From assembly GCF_900604345.1 (NCBI RefSeq), contig NZ_LR026983.1, forward strand, positions 1,054,001 to 1,118,000: 64,000 nt of DNA. Reading direction: 5' to 3'. Numbering within the stretch: the first letter of the stretch is position 1; each line of letters starts with the position of its first letter. Under the pieces are notes generated by a model. That model was not told the origin of the DNA, made no database searches, and was given only the letters and a program-made list of their open reading frames with translations. The DNA comes from Maliibacterium massiliense (GTDB taxonomy: Bacteria; Bacillota; Clostridia; Christensenellales; Maliibacteriaceae). Positions 1 through 9,418 of this stretch are shown here, one piece after another. Position numbers and translations under genes: made by a program.

Positions 1-73
1 GTAAAACGTATTTTATCACGCGCCCCCGCGCGTTACAAGGTACAAAGCCCTGTATTTGTCCGAAGCGAGCGGT

Positions 74-110
74 AAAAAAAGCGCGCGCCCATCGTCAGAC
101 AGGCGCACGC
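74..110 (-). terminator. Rho-independent terminator of the 2-hydroxyacid dehydrogenase gene
   Basis: Read on the minus strand, a 9-bp GC-rich stem (102-110 with 81-89, one G-T pair) closes a loop of about 12 bases and runs straight into seven T residues (74-80 as A on the plus strand). It lies 50 bases after the stop of the dehydrogenase. The first 73 bases of the window hold nothing I can name. Confidence 0.6.
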
Positions 111-159
111 AAGCGTATCGCACGATACTTGTTTCACGCGCGGTGCGTCCCGCGCACAC

Positions 160-1131
160 TCACAGGCGGCGGTAGCCCGTGGCAAAGTCCACCTGGTTTT
201 GCAGCGGTTCCTCCGCCTGGAAGCGGCGCATGTTGTCCGCTGCGATGCGCAGGATGCGCTCGTAGGTCTCCTGCAGGTGGAACCCACCCGATACGTGGGG
301 AGTAATGATGCAGTTGGGCGCCTGCCAGAGCGGGTGCGCCGCCGGCAGGGGCTCGGGGTCGGTCACGTCGATTCCCGCGCCGGCCAGATGGCCGTTCACA
401 AGGGCGTCGCATAGGGCGTCCGTATCCACCACCGTGCCCCGTCCCACGTTGAGCAGGATGGCACCCTCTTTCATGCGCGCGATACGGTCCCTGTCAAACA
501 TTTTATAGGTGGCCTTGGTGCCGGGCAGGCTCAGCGCCACCACATCCGCCTGGGGCAGCAGCGCGTCCAGATGCTCTGTCAGGTACAGTTCGTCGATATA
601 ATCGGGCTTATCGGCCAGATTGGCGCGGCGCACGCCGATCGTTTTTGCGCCCATGGCCTTGCAGCGCTGCGCAAACGCGCCGCCGATATCCCCCATGCCC
701 ACGACCAGCACCGTGGATTGATCGATGGCGCGCACCATGCCCTCGTCCCGCCAGCGGTTTTCCTTCATATTATCGTGATACAGGTGCAGCTTTTTCATCA
801 GCATCAGCATCATGCCCAGCATGTGCTCGCTGATCGCCAGGCCGTACGCGCCCGTGGCGTTGGTGAGCGCCACGCCCGCAGGCAGCGCGCCCTCTTTGAT
901 ATAGGCGTCCGCGCCCGCGCTGTTCAGCTGCAGCCACCGGAGCTTTTCCGCGCCCGCAAGATAGGCCGCCGGCGGGTTGCCGATGATGACCTCCGCCTCC
1001 CTGACCATATCCTGCGTCACAGCCTCGCCCGCAAAGGTGAAGACGGCCTGCGGCGCAGCCTGGCGCAAAACCTGCTGGTGCGCCGCATCCTCTACCGGCA
1101 GCACAACCAGTACATTGTTAATTGCTCGCAT
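160..1131 (-). CDS. D-2-hydroxyacid dehydrogenase (NAD-dependent, phosphoglycerate dehydrogenase-like family)
   Basis: This 323-residue protein has the usual length and layout of D-isomer-specific 2-hydroxyacid dehydrogenases, which interconvert 2-keto acids and D-2-hydroxy acids with NAD(P)H in the cytoplasm. The Rossmann nucleotide loop GMGDIGG is near residues 145-151. The catalytic triad is recognisable: Arg in NVGRG, Glu in DPEPLP and His in TPHVSG. The N- and C-terminal parts form the substrate domain. The ATG is preceded by AAAGGAGC at a good distance. It sits about 100 bases downstream of the lysozyme gene on the same strand and ends at its own terminator. The substrate cannot be read from the sequence; the divergent N-terminal domain argues against calling it SerA. 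Confidence 0.85.
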   Translation of the reverse strand: MRAINNVLVVLPVEDAAHQQVLRQAAPQAVFTFAGEAVTQDMVREAEVIIGNPPAAYLAGAEKLRWLQLNSAGADAYIKEGALPAGVALTNATGAYGLAISEHMLGMMLMLMKKLHLYHDNMKENRWRDEGMVRAIDQSTVLVVGMGDIGGAFAQRCKAMGAKTIGVRRANLADKPDYIDELYLTEHLDALLPQADVVALSLPGTKATYKMFDRDRIARMKEGAILLNVGRGTVVDTDALCDALVNGHLAGAGIDVTDPEPLPAAHPLWQAPNCIITPHVSGGFHLQETYERILRIAADNMRRFQAEEPLQNQVDFATGYRRL

Positions 1132-1236
1132 CCCACATGCTCCTTTACAGTTGGAAAAAAGGATTGGTGTACAAGCACACTATACCATTTCGCCGACGCG
1201 TTGGCTATCCCTTTTTCCTCGGCGCATGGGGACGCG

Positions 1237-2628
1237 TCAGTTGATTTTGAGCACCTGCCCGGGGTAAATCAAATTGGGGTTGCGCAGGTGGTTGATGCCC
1301 GCCAGCACCGCCGTGGTGGTGCCAAAGCGCGCCGCGATCCCCGAGAGCGTGTCGCCCCGTCGCACCGTGTAGGTAATCGCCGCCGGCGCCTCAGCCGCAA
1401 TGCGCAGCACCTCGCCCGGATAGATCAGGTTGGGGTTGGCGATCCTGTTGATATGCGCCAGGTTGGCCGCGGTGGTGCCGAAGCGCGCCGCGATCCCTGA
1501 GAGCGTGTCGCCCCGTCGCACCGTATAGGTGCGCGCCCCGCCTGCGCTGCCGCCGGTGCCCCCGTCCGCGCCGCCGATGCGCAGCACCTGCCCGGGGTAG
1601 ATCAAATTGGGGTTGGCGATGTTGTTCTCCCGCGCAAGCGCTGCCACCGTGGTGCCGAAACGCGCCGCGATCCCGGAGAGCGTGTCGCCCCGCTGCACCG
1701 TGTAGGTGCGCGCACCGCCTGCGCTGCCACCGGTGTCCCCGTCCGCGCCGCCGATGCGCAGCACCTGCCCTGGATAGATCAAATTGGGGTTGGCGATGTT
1801 GTTCTCCCGTACAAGCGCCGCCACCGTGGTGCCGAAGCGCGCCGCGATCTCTGAGAGCGTGTCGCCCCGCTGCACCGTATAGGTGCGGGTGTCAGACGGC
1901 GGCGGGGGAGGCGCCGGCGGATCCACAGGGGGCACGGGGTCGCTGCCCGTAAGGAAGATGCTCTGCTTAAACCAGTCGCGGTCCACGCGGCCGTTGATGC
2001 CGGGCACCCTGCCGCTGCTCTCGTACTGGAAGCCCGCCCAGTCGCGCCACACGCCCGTGTCGGGCACGCTGGGGCCATACTCCGCCACCCACAGGGGGTA
2101 GGCGGTCAAATCCTCGTCAAACACGGTGCGCGCATCGTAGGCGTTGCTGTAAATCACCATTTCCTTGCCGCTGAGCTGCTGCACCGTGGCAAGAAAGGTC
2201 CGCGCGATGTCGTTGATCTGGGCGCGGCTCAGTCCGGCAAAGTATTCAAAATCCATCGCAAGGCGCATGTCGGGCTGGGTGCCCGCGATGACCGATACAA
2301 AAAAGCGCGCTTCATCGGCCGCCTCGGCGGTGGTGCGCGCCGTAACATAATGATAGAATCCAACGTAAAGGCCCTGGGCCTTTGCGCCCTCGTAGTTGCG
2401 GCGGAAAAACGGGTCCACATAGCCCGTGCCCAGGCTGGAACGGATGTAGACTGCGGAGATGCCGGCCGCCTTCACGCGTGCAAAATCGATGGTGCCCTGC
2501 CATTCGCTGACGTCCATGCCCGCATAGCGCACCTCAGCGGCGCGCGCGGGGGGCGCGGCTGTGCACGTAACAAGCACAAACAACGCGCACAGTACGCAGC
2601 AGGTCCATCGCATCCAACGTTTTTTCAT
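1237..2628 (-). CDS. Secreted GH25 lysozyme with four C-terminal LysM domains
   Basis: The 463-residue protein starts at an ATG with GGGAGGAATACC directly before it; the frame stays open upstream but that part is not protein-like. Residues 1-31 form a signal peptide ending in an ARA-A cleavage pattern. Residues about 35-225 are a GH25 muramidase domain: MDVSEWQG at the start, and the acidic pair in LAMDFEYF near the expected catalytic position. A Pro-rich linker follows, then four LysM repeats of about 44 residues, each opening with TYTV(Q/R)RGDTLS and closing with NPNLIYPG(Q/E)VL(R/K)I. GH25 enzymes cut the beta-1,4 bond of peptidoglycan and LysM binds it, so the product is a wall-bound lytic enzyme for remodelling or competition. 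The four LysM units are nearly identical in DNA, suggesting recent tandem duplication. It is divergent from a sigma factor gene. Confidence 0.93.
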   Translation of the reverse strand: MKKRWMRWTCCVLCALFVLVTCTAAPPARAAEVRYAGMDVSEWQGTIDFARVKAAGISAVYIRSSLGTGYVDPFFRRNYEGAKAQGLYVGFYHYVTARTTAEAADEARFFVSVIAGTQPDMRLAMDFEYFAGLSRAQINDIARTFLATVQQLSGKEMVIYSNAYDARTVFDEDLTAYPLWVAEYGPSVPDTGVWRDWAGFQYESSGRVPGINGRVDRDWFKQSIFLTGSDPVPPVDPPAPPPPPSDTRTYTVQRGDTLSEIAARFGTTVAALVRENNIANPNLIYPGQVLRIGGADGDTGGSAGGARTYTVQRGDTLSGIAARFGTTVAALARENNIANPNLIYPGQVLRIGGADGGTGGSAGGARTYTVRRGDTLSGIAARFGTTAANLAHINRIANPNLIYPGEVLRIAAEAPAAITYTVRRGDTLSGIAARFGTTTAVLAGINHLRNPNLIYPGQVLKIN

Positions 2629-2791
2629 GGTATTCCTCCCGATGGTGCCGCTTTTTTGGCACGCGGCTCCGCTATTATGGTATGGCGGCGCGCAGATTTT
2701 TGTGCTTTTTTGCATGTGCGCTGTGACAATCAGGCGCGCTGCGGGAAGTTTGTATTGAAGAGGGATGAAGCGGGGAAGGAGGCGGTGCCCC

Positions 2792-3283
2792 TTGTGTGAA
2801 CCGCAGGACACCTTTGAGGCGGTGGTCACGCGCCACGGCCCCATGGTCTATGGCATTGCGCTTGCGCGCACGCACAGCCCGCAGGACGCGGACGACGTCT
2901 ATCAGGACGTGTTTTTTCTCTACTACCGCAGACGCAAGGGGTTTGCAGATGACCAGCACCGCAAAGCCTGGCTGATCCGCACCGCGCTCAACCGCAGCAA
3001 AAAGCTGCTTGCAAGCGCCTGGTGTCGGCACCGCGCGCCCGCAGGCGATGCGCAGCCGCAGGATGCGTGCACCTTTGCCCTGCCCGAGGAAAACGCCCTT
3101 TACGCGGCGCTGACGGCGCTCCCGCAGGACGAGCGAACCGTGCTGTACCTGTTCTATTTTGCAGGCTGCACCACTTGCGAGATCGCCGCTGCGCTGGGCA
3201 TAGGCGAGGGCGCGGCGCGCATGCGCCTGTCACGCGCGCGCAAGCGCCTGCACCGCCAGATGGAAGGAGAGATGACGCCGTGA
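2792..3283 (+). CDS. Sigma-70 family RNA polymerase sigma factor, ECF type
   Basis: A protein of about 163 residues with an ECF sigma layout: region 2 ([23 protein letters not shown] helix, acidic DADDVYQ) and a C-terminal helix-turn-helix region 4 ([15 protein letters not shown] followed by [10 protein letters not shown]). The best start is the TTG at 2792, because AAGGAGG lies nine bases upstream; an ATG at 2765 is in frame but has no usable spacing. ECF factors direct RNA polymerase to small regulons and are usually held by an anti-sigma protein encoded next door. Here the stop codon overlaps the start of the next gene (GTGA), so the two are translationally coupled. The intergenic region shared with the lysozyme gene may carry its target promoter. 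Confidence 0.88.
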   Translation: MCEPQDTFEAVVTRHGPMVYGIALARTHSPQDADDVYQDVFFLYYRRRKGFADDQHRKAWLIRTALNRSKKLLASAWCRHRAPAGDAQPQDACTFALPEENALYAALTALPQDERTVLYLFYFAGCTTCEIAAALGIGEGAARMRLSRARKRLHRQMEGEMTP

Positions 3284-3978
3284 ACATCACCCAAACCTCG
3301 CGCGGCATACAGTCCCAGCTGCGCCCCAGCCCACAGGCCCAAGCGGCCCTGTGGCAGCGTATCGCCGCCTACGAGCGCCGCGCGCCGCTGCGCCTGGCTC
3401 TGCGCGCCTGCCTGTGCTGCGTCGCGTTGGCGCTGCTGTTTTGCGCGCTGCCTCTGCAGCCTTCTGCGCCGGGGCAGCGCGTCCCTTCCACTGCAGCACC
3501 CCCGCCCGATGCGGCGCGCGCATTTGCCGGCGTTACGGTGCTGGCCTACGCCGCCCGGCCGGACGGCGCGCCGCTCTGTGCCCGGGCCATCGCCCTGCAC
3601 AGGCCCATCGCCCTGCAGGTGGACGTCACTACACCACTTGCCGGCTACAGCCCCCTTGCAAGCAGCGTGCCCGGCCTGCCGCTTTGCATCGCATGGTCCG
3701 AGGGCGTGACGGGCGTGCGCGTGGAGACGGACGGCGGCGATCTTCTCCTGTGGGACATCGCCACAGGCATCGTCACTCCCCTTGCGCAGCCCCATACCTG
3801 CACCCGCCCCCAGACGCTCTACGTTTCACCGCTGGACGCCTCCGGCCAGGCGCGCGACACCATGCGCATCCACCTGCGCGCGCTGCGCGGCCAGCAGACC
3901 GTGGGCTATCAGGAGGTGATCATTACCTGCCAGGGCGGCGTTTATTTCGCCACGCTGGGCCCCGCGCAGCCCGTGTGA
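3280..3978 (+). CDS. Membrane-anchored protein coupled to the sigma factor, candidate anti-sigma factor
   Basis: The GTG at 3280 overlaps the sigma-factor stop, with GGAAGGAGAG upstream, giving 232 residues. A short cytoplasmic N-terminus (about 35 residues) precedes one hydrophobic segment near residues 40-62, then a Pro-rich linker and a predicted extracytoplasmic domain rich in beta-type residues. This one-pass topology and the overlap with an ECF sigma gene are what is usual for anti-sigma factors, but I see no ZAS zinc motif (HxxxCxxC) and the cytoplasmic part is very short. The name is therefore an inference from context. A terminator follows. Confidence 0.7.
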   Translation: MNITQTSRGIQSQLRPSPQAQAALWQRIAAYERRAPLRLALRACLCCVALALLFCALPLQPSAPGQRVPSTAAPPPDAARAFAGVTVLAYAARPDGAPLCARAIALHRPIALQVDVTTPLAGYSPLASSVPGLPLCIAWSEGVTGVRVETDGGDLLLWDIATGIVTPLAQPHTCTRPQTLYVSPLDASGQARDTMRIHLRALRGQQTVGYQEVIITCQGGVYFATLGPAQPV

Positions 3979-3994
3979 AACACCCCGCATCATC

Positions 3995-4052
3995 AAAAGC
4001 CCCTTGGCTGGCCGGCACGCCTCTTCGTGCCAGCCCGCCAGGGGGCTTTTTT
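3995..4052. terminator. Bidirectional terminator between the sigma operon and ptsI
   Basis: A long imperfect inverted repeat: AAAAGCCCC at 3995 pairs with GGGGCTTTT ending near 4050, and an inner stem GGCACG/CGTGCC closes on CCTCTT. T-runs flank it on both strands, so it can end the plus-strand sigma operon and the minus-strand pts operon. Confidence 0.75.
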
Positions 4053-4062
4053 ATGGCCTTTT

Positions 4063-5748
4063 TTACGGTTTATCTGCCAGCGGGCACTGCAGCGCCTCTT
4101 CGGCCGCCAGCGCGGCCTGCTGCATACGCACGCTGCGGATGGCCTGCTTGACCTCGGGCAGGCGCTGGGGGCTCATGGAAAATTCGTCCAGCCCCAGGCC
4201 CAGCAGGATGGGCGCAAGCGCGGGGTCGCCCGCCATCTCACCGCACATGCCCACCCACTTGCCCTGCTGGTGGGCCGCGTCGATCACGTAGCGGATCAGC
4301 CGCAGCACCGCGGGATGGGCGGGCTGGTAGAGGTGCGCGATCCGTTCGTTCATCCGGTCGGCCGCCATGGTGTACTGCACCAGGTCGTTGGAACCGATGC
4401 TGAAAAAGTCCACCTCCCGCGCAAGGATATCCGCCGCCACCGCCGCGGCGGGAATCTCGATCATAACGCCCACCTGCATGGCGGGGTCATAGGCCACGCC
4501 CCGCGCGTCAAGCTCCGCGCGCGCCCTGGTAAGCTCGGCGTTTGCCGCGCGCACCTCCGAGACGCAGCTGATCATGGGGTACATCATGCGCACCGGCCCC
4601 AGGGCGCTGGCCCGCAGGATGGCGCGCAGTTGGGTGCGAAATAGCTCTGTATTGTCCAGGCACATGCGAATTGCCCGCCAACCCATAAAAGGGTTGGCCT
4701 CGTCAGGCATCGCAAGATAGGGCAACTTTTTGTCCCCACCGATATCCAGCGTGCGGATCACCACCGGCCTTCCCGCCATGCCCTGCACCACTGCGCCGTA
4801 AGCGGCGGCCTGCGTGTCCTCGTCAGGCAGCTGCAGTGCGTCCATGTAGAGAAACTCCGTGCGCAGCAGGCCCACCCCCTGCGCACCCTGCGCCAGCGCG
4901 GCCGCCACCTCCCCGGGCGCGCCGATGTTGGCCGCCAGTTCCACCGTGCGCGCGCCGCAGGCCGTGGTGGCGGGCAACGCCCGTAGCGCTTCCAGTTCCT
5001 TCCTGCGCGCCTGCTGGCGCTGTTGCTTCTGTCGGTAGGCCGCAAGTGTTTCCGCATCCGGCCGCACCAGCACCTGCCCCGCGTCTCCATCCACGATGAG
5101 CATATCCCCCTGCGCGATCGTCTCCATCAGGCCCGATGCGCCCACCACCGCCGCCACGCCCATGGCGCGCGCCAAAATGGCTGTGTGGGCCGTCGCGCCG
5201 CCCACCTCGGTAGCAAAGCCCAGCAGGTATTGCTTGGGCAAGTTGGCTGTGTCCGACGGGGTCAGGTCATGCGCCACCACAATGCCGGGCGCCTCCAGCG
5301 TCCGCGCCTGCAGCGGCTGGCCCAGCATGTGCGCGATCAACCTGTGCGCGATGTCGCGGATATCCGCGCTGCGCTCGCGGAAGTACGCATCGTCCATGGC
5401 CTCAAACTGGGCGATGTACCCATCCGCCGTGCGGCGCACGGCGTACGCCGCGCAGAGCCTTTCCTCCTGGATGGCGCGGGTGATCTCTTCCATAAAAAGC
5501 GGGTCCTGCAGCACCATCTGGTGCGCCTCGAACACCATTGCGTGCTCCCTGCCCAGCGCACGCAGGGTCTGTTCGTAGAGCTGCCCCAGCTCCTCTTGCG
5601 CCTGCGCCACGGCGCGCGTAAGCAGCGCCTGCTCGCGCGCCACATCCTGCGGCGCGACGGGCGCTTGACAGATCGTCTCCTGTGCCTGCGCAAACAGGCA
5701 CGCCCTACCGATGGCAATGCCGCCCGATGCGCCGATCCCCTGATACAT
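4063..5748 (-). CDS. ptsI: PTS enzyme I, phosphoenolpyruvate-protein phosphotransferase
   Basis: Enzyme I takes phosphate from PEP and passes it to HPr, the first step of sugar import by the PTS. The 561-residue product has family length. The start is the ATG at 5748, with AAAAGGAG nine bases upstream and the typical opening [13 protein letters not shown]; an open frame extends 25 codons further without a site. The phosphorylated histidine is His188 in [12 protein letters not shown], where the usual Ser before it is Ala. The C-terminal PEP-binding barrel carries [17 protein letters not shown] and the catalytic Cys in GMCGEMAGD. ptsH lies 118 bases upstream on the same strand and probably shares its promoter. 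A terminator follows the stop. Confidence 0.95.
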   Translation of the reverse strand: MYQGIGASGGIAIGRACLFAQAQETICQAPVAPQDVAREQALLTRAVAQAQEELGQLYEQTLRALGREHAMVFEAHQMVLQDPLFMEEITRAIQEERLCAAYAVRRTADGYIAQFEAMDDAYFRERSADIRDIAHRLIAHMLGQPLQARTLEAPGIVVAHDLTPSDTANLPKQYLLGFATEVGGATAHTAILARAMGVAAVVGASGLMETIAQGDMLIVDGDAGQVLVRPDAETLAAYRQKQQRQQARRKELEALRALPATTACGARTVELAANIGAPGEVAAALAQGAQGVGLLRTEFLYMDALQLPDEDTQAAAYGAVVQGMAGRPVVIRTLDIGGDKKLPYLAMPDEANPFMGWRAIRMCLDNTELFRTQLRAILRASALGPVRMMYPMISCVSEVRAANAELTRARAELDARGVAYDPAMQVGVMIEIPAAAVAADILAREVDFFSIGSNDLVQYTMAADRMNERIAHLYQPAHPAVLRLIRYVIDAAHQQGKWVGMCGEMAGDPALAPILLGLGLDEFSMSPQRLPEVKQAIRSVRMQQAALAAEEALQCPLADKP

Positions 5749-5866
5749 ATGCCTATACTCCTTTTTTGAAGTATTTTCAGAAAACAATGTGTAAACTGGA
5801 AAAATTCGTTGTGTTTTCAACATTTTTCACGCATAATGTGCACAACTTCCAACGCGGGCCAGCGCG

Positions 5867-6136
5867 TTATTTAATGCCCTCGTCGCCCTGGCGGATCACC
5901 TGCTCAAGCGCCTGGATCGCCGTCTCTTCATCAGGCCCCTCGGCCCTGATGGTGATGCGCTGGTTGCACTGCACGCCCAGCGAAAGTACCCCTAAAATGC
6001 TTTTGCCGTTGGTCTTTCTGTCGTTTGCCAGTACGGAAATATCGCTGCGGAACTTGGCTGCCTGGGTGACGAAGATGGTAGCGGGTCGGGCGTGCAGCCC
6101 CACGGCGCTCAACACGGTAACAGTTGCCTCTTTCAT
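5867..6136 (-). CDS. ptsH: Phosphocarrier protein HPr
   Basis: An 89-residue HPr, close to the usual 85-88. The phosphate-accepting His15 sits in VGLHARPA, and Ser46 in GKSILGVLSL is at exactly the position phosphorylated by HPr kinase in Bacillota, so the protein can serve both sugar transport and catabolite control with CcpA. It is the first gene of a ptsH-ptsI operon and lies back to back with the regulator and EIIABC genes at 6469-10471, which it presumably phosphorylates. Confidence 0.96.
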   Translation of the reverse strand: MKEATVTVLSAVGLHARPATIFVTQAAKFRSDISVLANDRKTNGKSILGVLSLGVQCNQRITIRAEGPDEETAIQALEQVIRQGDEGIK

Positions 6137-6468
6137 AACGAGAGACGCCTCCTTGCACGTTATTTTGTGGATGTGAAAGACATTCAGGCACGGCAGCGCG
6201 GCAGACAGGCCGGCGCGGTCTTTTTGCGGGAAAAGCGCGCTTCTTTTCGTCCATTAAAACAGACAAAAAAACCTCCGTCAAGGGCGCAAAAAAGTTGCGG
6301 CACAATGCGGCGCGGGGGCATACTTTCGGCACGGTTTTCATACTTAAATAAGAAGCGTTTCCCATTACACGCGAAACATGCTGTTTTTTGCCGCAGCCGC
6401 TGCGCGGCATTTGTACATTTTCAAGGCGACGCTACGTGTATCATGAGATCAAGGATGTGAGCGACAAC
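6137..6468. other. Divergent intergenic region between ptsH and the PRD regulator
   Basis: About 330 bases without a gene. It holds the ptsH promoter (see 6253-6281). For the plus-strand regulator I see an AT-rich patch around 6335-6350 that could be a -10 region but no convincing -35 hexamer. No riboswitch-like fold or RAT-type antiterminator hairpin was evident. Confidence 0.5.
6253..6281 (-). promoter_or_regulatory. Sigma-A type promoter of ptsH-ptsI
   Basis: On the minus strand TTGACG (6281-6276), a 17-base T-rich spacer and TTTAAT (6258-6253) match the housekeeping consensus well. Transcription would start near 6246, leaving a leader of about 110 bases before the ptsH ATG. Confidence 0.65.
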
Positions 6469-8493
6469 ATGAGGCGTGCAGATCAAGCATGGCAGAGCCT
6501 GACCATGCGGCAGCGCCGCATACTGCTTCTGCTGTACAACAAGCGCGATGGCCTCACCATTGAACGGATCGCCCAGGCGCTGGAGCTGTCCAGCCGTACC
6601 GTGCGCACGGAGTGCGCGGCCATCGATCAAGCACTCACCGATACGGACATTTCTTTTAGCCGCAAGCCTGGCAAGGGCGTGCTTCTGTTGGTTCCCAATG
6701 CGCAGGACCAGGCATTTTTTCAGCAGCAGTGTGCGCTCCGGCAGTCGAGCAGGCTCTGCGAGCGCAAGATGCTCATTGCAGGCAAGCTGCTGCTTGCGCA
6801 AAAAAAGGGCCTGACCGAGGCGGCGCTGGCACAGCAGCTGTTTGTCAGCCGTTCCTCCATCAGCAAGGAGCTGGTACAGCTGCAGGACTGGTTTGCTGAT
6901 TTTTCCCTGCGCATTGTCAAGCGCAAGAACTACGGCATCTTCCTAGAGGGCAGCGAGTGGAACCGGCGCATCGCGCTTGCCAAACTCTTCGCGCTGCGCA
7001 CCGGGCGGATGCAGGACGAGGCGCTGCAGGGTGAACGGCGCGCGGGGCGCATCGCGCCCAAGCACCGGCAGGTGCTCTCTCAGCTCTACGCGGGCTTTGA
7101 CAGCCATCCGGTGGAGCAGATGCTCGCCGCACTGGAGGAGGAAAACCGCATTTCCCTGCAACAGGGCAGCTACGTGACGCTGTGGTTTGCGATCTGTACC
7201 TGCGTGTACCGGCTGCTGACCGGGCACGTGGTGGACATCACCGCCAAAAAGATGCCCGAGCTGTTCATCCAGAACCGGATGCTGCTGGCCGAGCGCTCGG
7301 CCGCAATGCTGCAGAGCCGCTACCACCTGACGATTCCCCCGCCGGAGATGGCCTATCTTTCCATGCACATCGAGGCGGCGGGCATCCACCGCAGCGAGGC
7401 GCAGGCCATCGAGCGCATCCTGCTTGCGCAGGACGCGTCCTTCCAGCTGTTTTTGCAGGACGTGGTGCACACCATCGAGACCATATTGGATGTGGACCTC
7501 TCGGGCGACGGCGCGCTGATGCAGAACTTTGCCTACCACCTGTCCTGCGCGGTATTCCGGATGCGCTACCACATCCGCATCCCCAACCCGTTGCTGCAGG
7601 AGATCAAGACCAATTACCCCAGCATTTTCGGCGCCACCTGGGCGTGCAGCGTGCTGTTTGAAAAGTACTACAACCTCAAGGTCACCGAGGACGAGATCGG
7701 CTTTTTATCGCTCTACGTGGGCATTGCCGCTGAGCGCATCCGCCACGTGGTGCGCGCGTGCGTGGTGTGCAACTACGGCATCGGCGTATCGGGCCTGTTG
7801 AGCGAGAGCATCCAGAGCGCCATCCCCCATCTGTTGGTGGCCGACGTGCTCTCCTCGGGGCAGTACCACCAGATGCGCGCGCGGAATCTGGGCGCATGGG
7901 AGCTTGTGATCACCACCATGGCGCTGGAGGAGCAGGGCCTGCCGGTGGTGCGGGTGTCCACCATCCTGACAGGCGACGATTTGCAGCGTATCAATCAGGC
8001 GGTCAGGCGGATCGTGCGCGCGCGCGGCAAACCCGAGCAGGCGCGCCCCCTGCCCCCGTCCTCGCTATTGAAGGAATCGCTGATCTTTCTGGATCATCCC
8101 GCGCGCGATAAACAGGAGGTGCTGCGCTTTGTGTGCGGCCGCCTGCAGGAGGCGGGCTGCGTCACGGGCGCGTTCCTGCCCAGCGTGATGGAGCGCGAGC
8201 ACATCATCTCCACCGAGATCGGCGCGGGGCTGGCCATCCCGCACGGCAACCCCGCCTACGTGCTGCGCCCCGCCATCGCGGCGGTACGCCTGGCGCGTCC
8301 CATCCGCTGGGAGAACGACACGGGCGTGGACCTGCTCTTTGTGCTGGCCCTCAAAATGGAGGCAGGCTCCGGCGAGGTGGCGCTGGCCAAAGACTTCTAC
8401 AAAAAGTTGGCGCACCTGCTGGACGACGCACAGCTGCAGCAGCAGCTGCGCGGCGCGACGAGCGCATCGGCATTTTACCAATGCCTTACATAA
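6469..8493 (+). CDS. PTS-regulated transcriptional activator with PRD, EIIB-like and EIIA domains (MtlR/LicR-like)
   Basis: About 674 residues from the ATG at 6469; earlier starts at 6457 and 6388 lack a usable ribosome site. Order of parts: a winged helix-turn-helix near 12-65, a second HTH of Mga type near 100-155 (FVSRSSISKEL), two PTS regulation domains around 190-415 with conserved histidines, a GatB-like EIIB domain with a cysteine in VVCNYGIGVSG, and an EIIA domain at the C-terminus with the active histidine in AIPHGNP. Such proteins switch on PTS operons according to the phosphorylation of their PRD, EIIB and EIIA sites by HPr and the cognate EII. It is followed after 29 bases by EIIA, so it very likely controls the operon 8523-12431. 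Confidence 0.9.
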   Translation: MRRADQAWQSLTMRQRRILLLLYNKRDGLTIERIAQALELSSRTVRTECAAIDQALTDTDISFSRKPGKGVLLLVPNAQDQAFFQQQCALRQSSRLCERKMLIAGKLLLAQKKGLTEAALAQQLFVSRSSISKELVQLQDWFADFSLRIVKRKNYGIFLEGSEWNRRIALAKLFALRTGRMQDEALQGERRAGRIAPKHRQVLSQLYAGFDSHPVEQMLAALEEENRISLQQGSYVTLWFAICTCVYRLLTGHVVDITAKKMPELFIQNRMLLAERSAAMLQSRYHLTIPPPEMAYLSMHIEAAGIHRSEAQAIERILLAQDASFQLFLQDVVHTIETILDVDLSGDGALMQNFAYHLSCAVFRMRYHIRIPNPLLQEIKTNYPSIFGATWACSVLFEKYYNLKVTEDEIGFLSLYVGIAAERIRHVVRACVVCNYGIGVSGLLSESIQSAIPHLLVADVLSSGQYHQMRARNLGAWELVITTMALEEQGLPVVRVSTILTGDDLQRINQAVRRIVRARGKPEQARPLPPSSLLKESLIFLDHPARDKQEVLRFVCGRLQEAGCVTGAFLPSVMEREHIISTEIGAGLAIPHGNPAYVLRPAIAAVRLARPIRWENDTGVDLLFVLALKMEAGSGEVALAKDFYKKLAHLLDDAQLQQQLRGATSASAFYQCLT

Positions 8494-8522
8494 ATTTATA
8501 ACTGCAAAAGGAGCAAAGCTGT

Positions 8523-8975
8523 ATGGATTTTGCCCAGATCATTAACAAAAGCGCCGTGGACGTGGGCTACCACGCCAAGGACAAGGACGACGCGCTGCGC
8601 CACATGATCGCGCTATTGCACAAGGACGGCGCCGTCACAGACGAGGAGGCCTTTCTCAAGGACGTATACGCGCGCGAGGCCGAGGGCATCACGGGCATCG
8701 GCGATGCGATCGCCATCCCCCACGGCAAGTCGCCGGTGGTGGCACGCAACTGTGTGGCCGTGTGCAAGCTTGCAGCGCCCATTGCCTGGGAGAGCATCGA
8801 CGACGAGCCGGTGGAACTGATCGTGCTGTTTGCCGTGCAGAGCGACGCCCCCGCCAAGACTCATCTGAAGATGATGAGCAAGGTGGCCGGCGCGCTTGCC
8901 AACACCGAAACCTGCGCGCGCGTGCGCGCCGCAGCGTCGCCCCAGGCGCTTATCGAGGCCTTCGGCGCCTGCTGA
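8523..8975 (+). CDS. PTS EIIA component, fructose/mannitol type
   Basis: A 150-residue free-standing EIIA domain of the PTS_EIIA_2 family. It accepts phosphate from HPr on the histidine in AIAIPHGKS and gives it to EIIB. The start has a GGAGCAAAGC-type site. It duplicates the function of the EIIA domain fused to the regulator just upstream; the fused one probably serves regulation and this one transport. Next genes in the operon are EIIB and EIIC. Confidence 0.92.
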   Translation: MDFAQIINKSAVDVGYHAKDKDDALRHMIALLHKDGAVTDEEAFLKDVYAREAEGITGIGDAIAIPHGKSPVVARNCVAVCKLAAPIAWESIDDEPVELIVLFAVQSDAPAKTHLKMMSKVAGALANTETCARVRAAASPQALIEAFGAC

Positions 8976-9055
8976 ACACTGACCAAACGCATTTGCGCAT
9001 GTGTCTTTATGAGCATTTGGTAACAAGATATCGTCAGGAAAGGAGGTAGTAAACC

Positions 9056-9367
9056 ATGAAGATCGTTGGGATCACCGCCTGTGTGGCAGGCATCGCGCAC
9101 ACCTATCTGGTCAAGGAAAAAATTGTGCAGGCCGCACAGGAGCTGGGCCATGAAGTGCATATTGAAACGCAGGGCAGCATTGGCACAGAGGACACCCTCA
9201 CCCCCGAGCAGATCGCCGAGGCGGACGTTGTGATCATCGCGGCGGACATCGGCGTATCGGGCAGGTCGCGTTTCGCAGGCAAGCGGGTGCTGGACGTCCC
9301 CATGAAGCTGGTCATGAAGTCCCCCAAAACACTCATCAACAAGATCGAAGAAAAACTCAACGGCTAA
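9056..9367 (+). CDS. PTS EIIB component, fructose family, with variant active-site loop
   Basis: 103 residues, one EIIB-fructose domain. The phosphorylated cysteine is Cys9 in TACVAGIAHT. The family loop is normally CPTGIAHT, so Pro-Thr is replaced by Val-Ala while the cysteine and GIAHT are kept. The protein should still carry phosphate from EIIA to the sugar bound by EIIC. AAGGAGG lies before the ATG. The separate EIIA, EIIB and EIIC genes differ from the common fused FruA. Confidence 0.92.
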   Translation: MKIVGITACVAGIAHTYLVKEKIVQAAQELGHEVHIETQGSIGTEDTLTPEQIAEADVVIIAADIGVSGRSRFAGKRVLDVPMKLVMKSPKTLINKIEEKLNG

Positions 9368-9418
9368 CGAACGGATCCATCTCTGGCAACTGAAAACTGC
9401 ATAAGGAGGAAATCGGCC

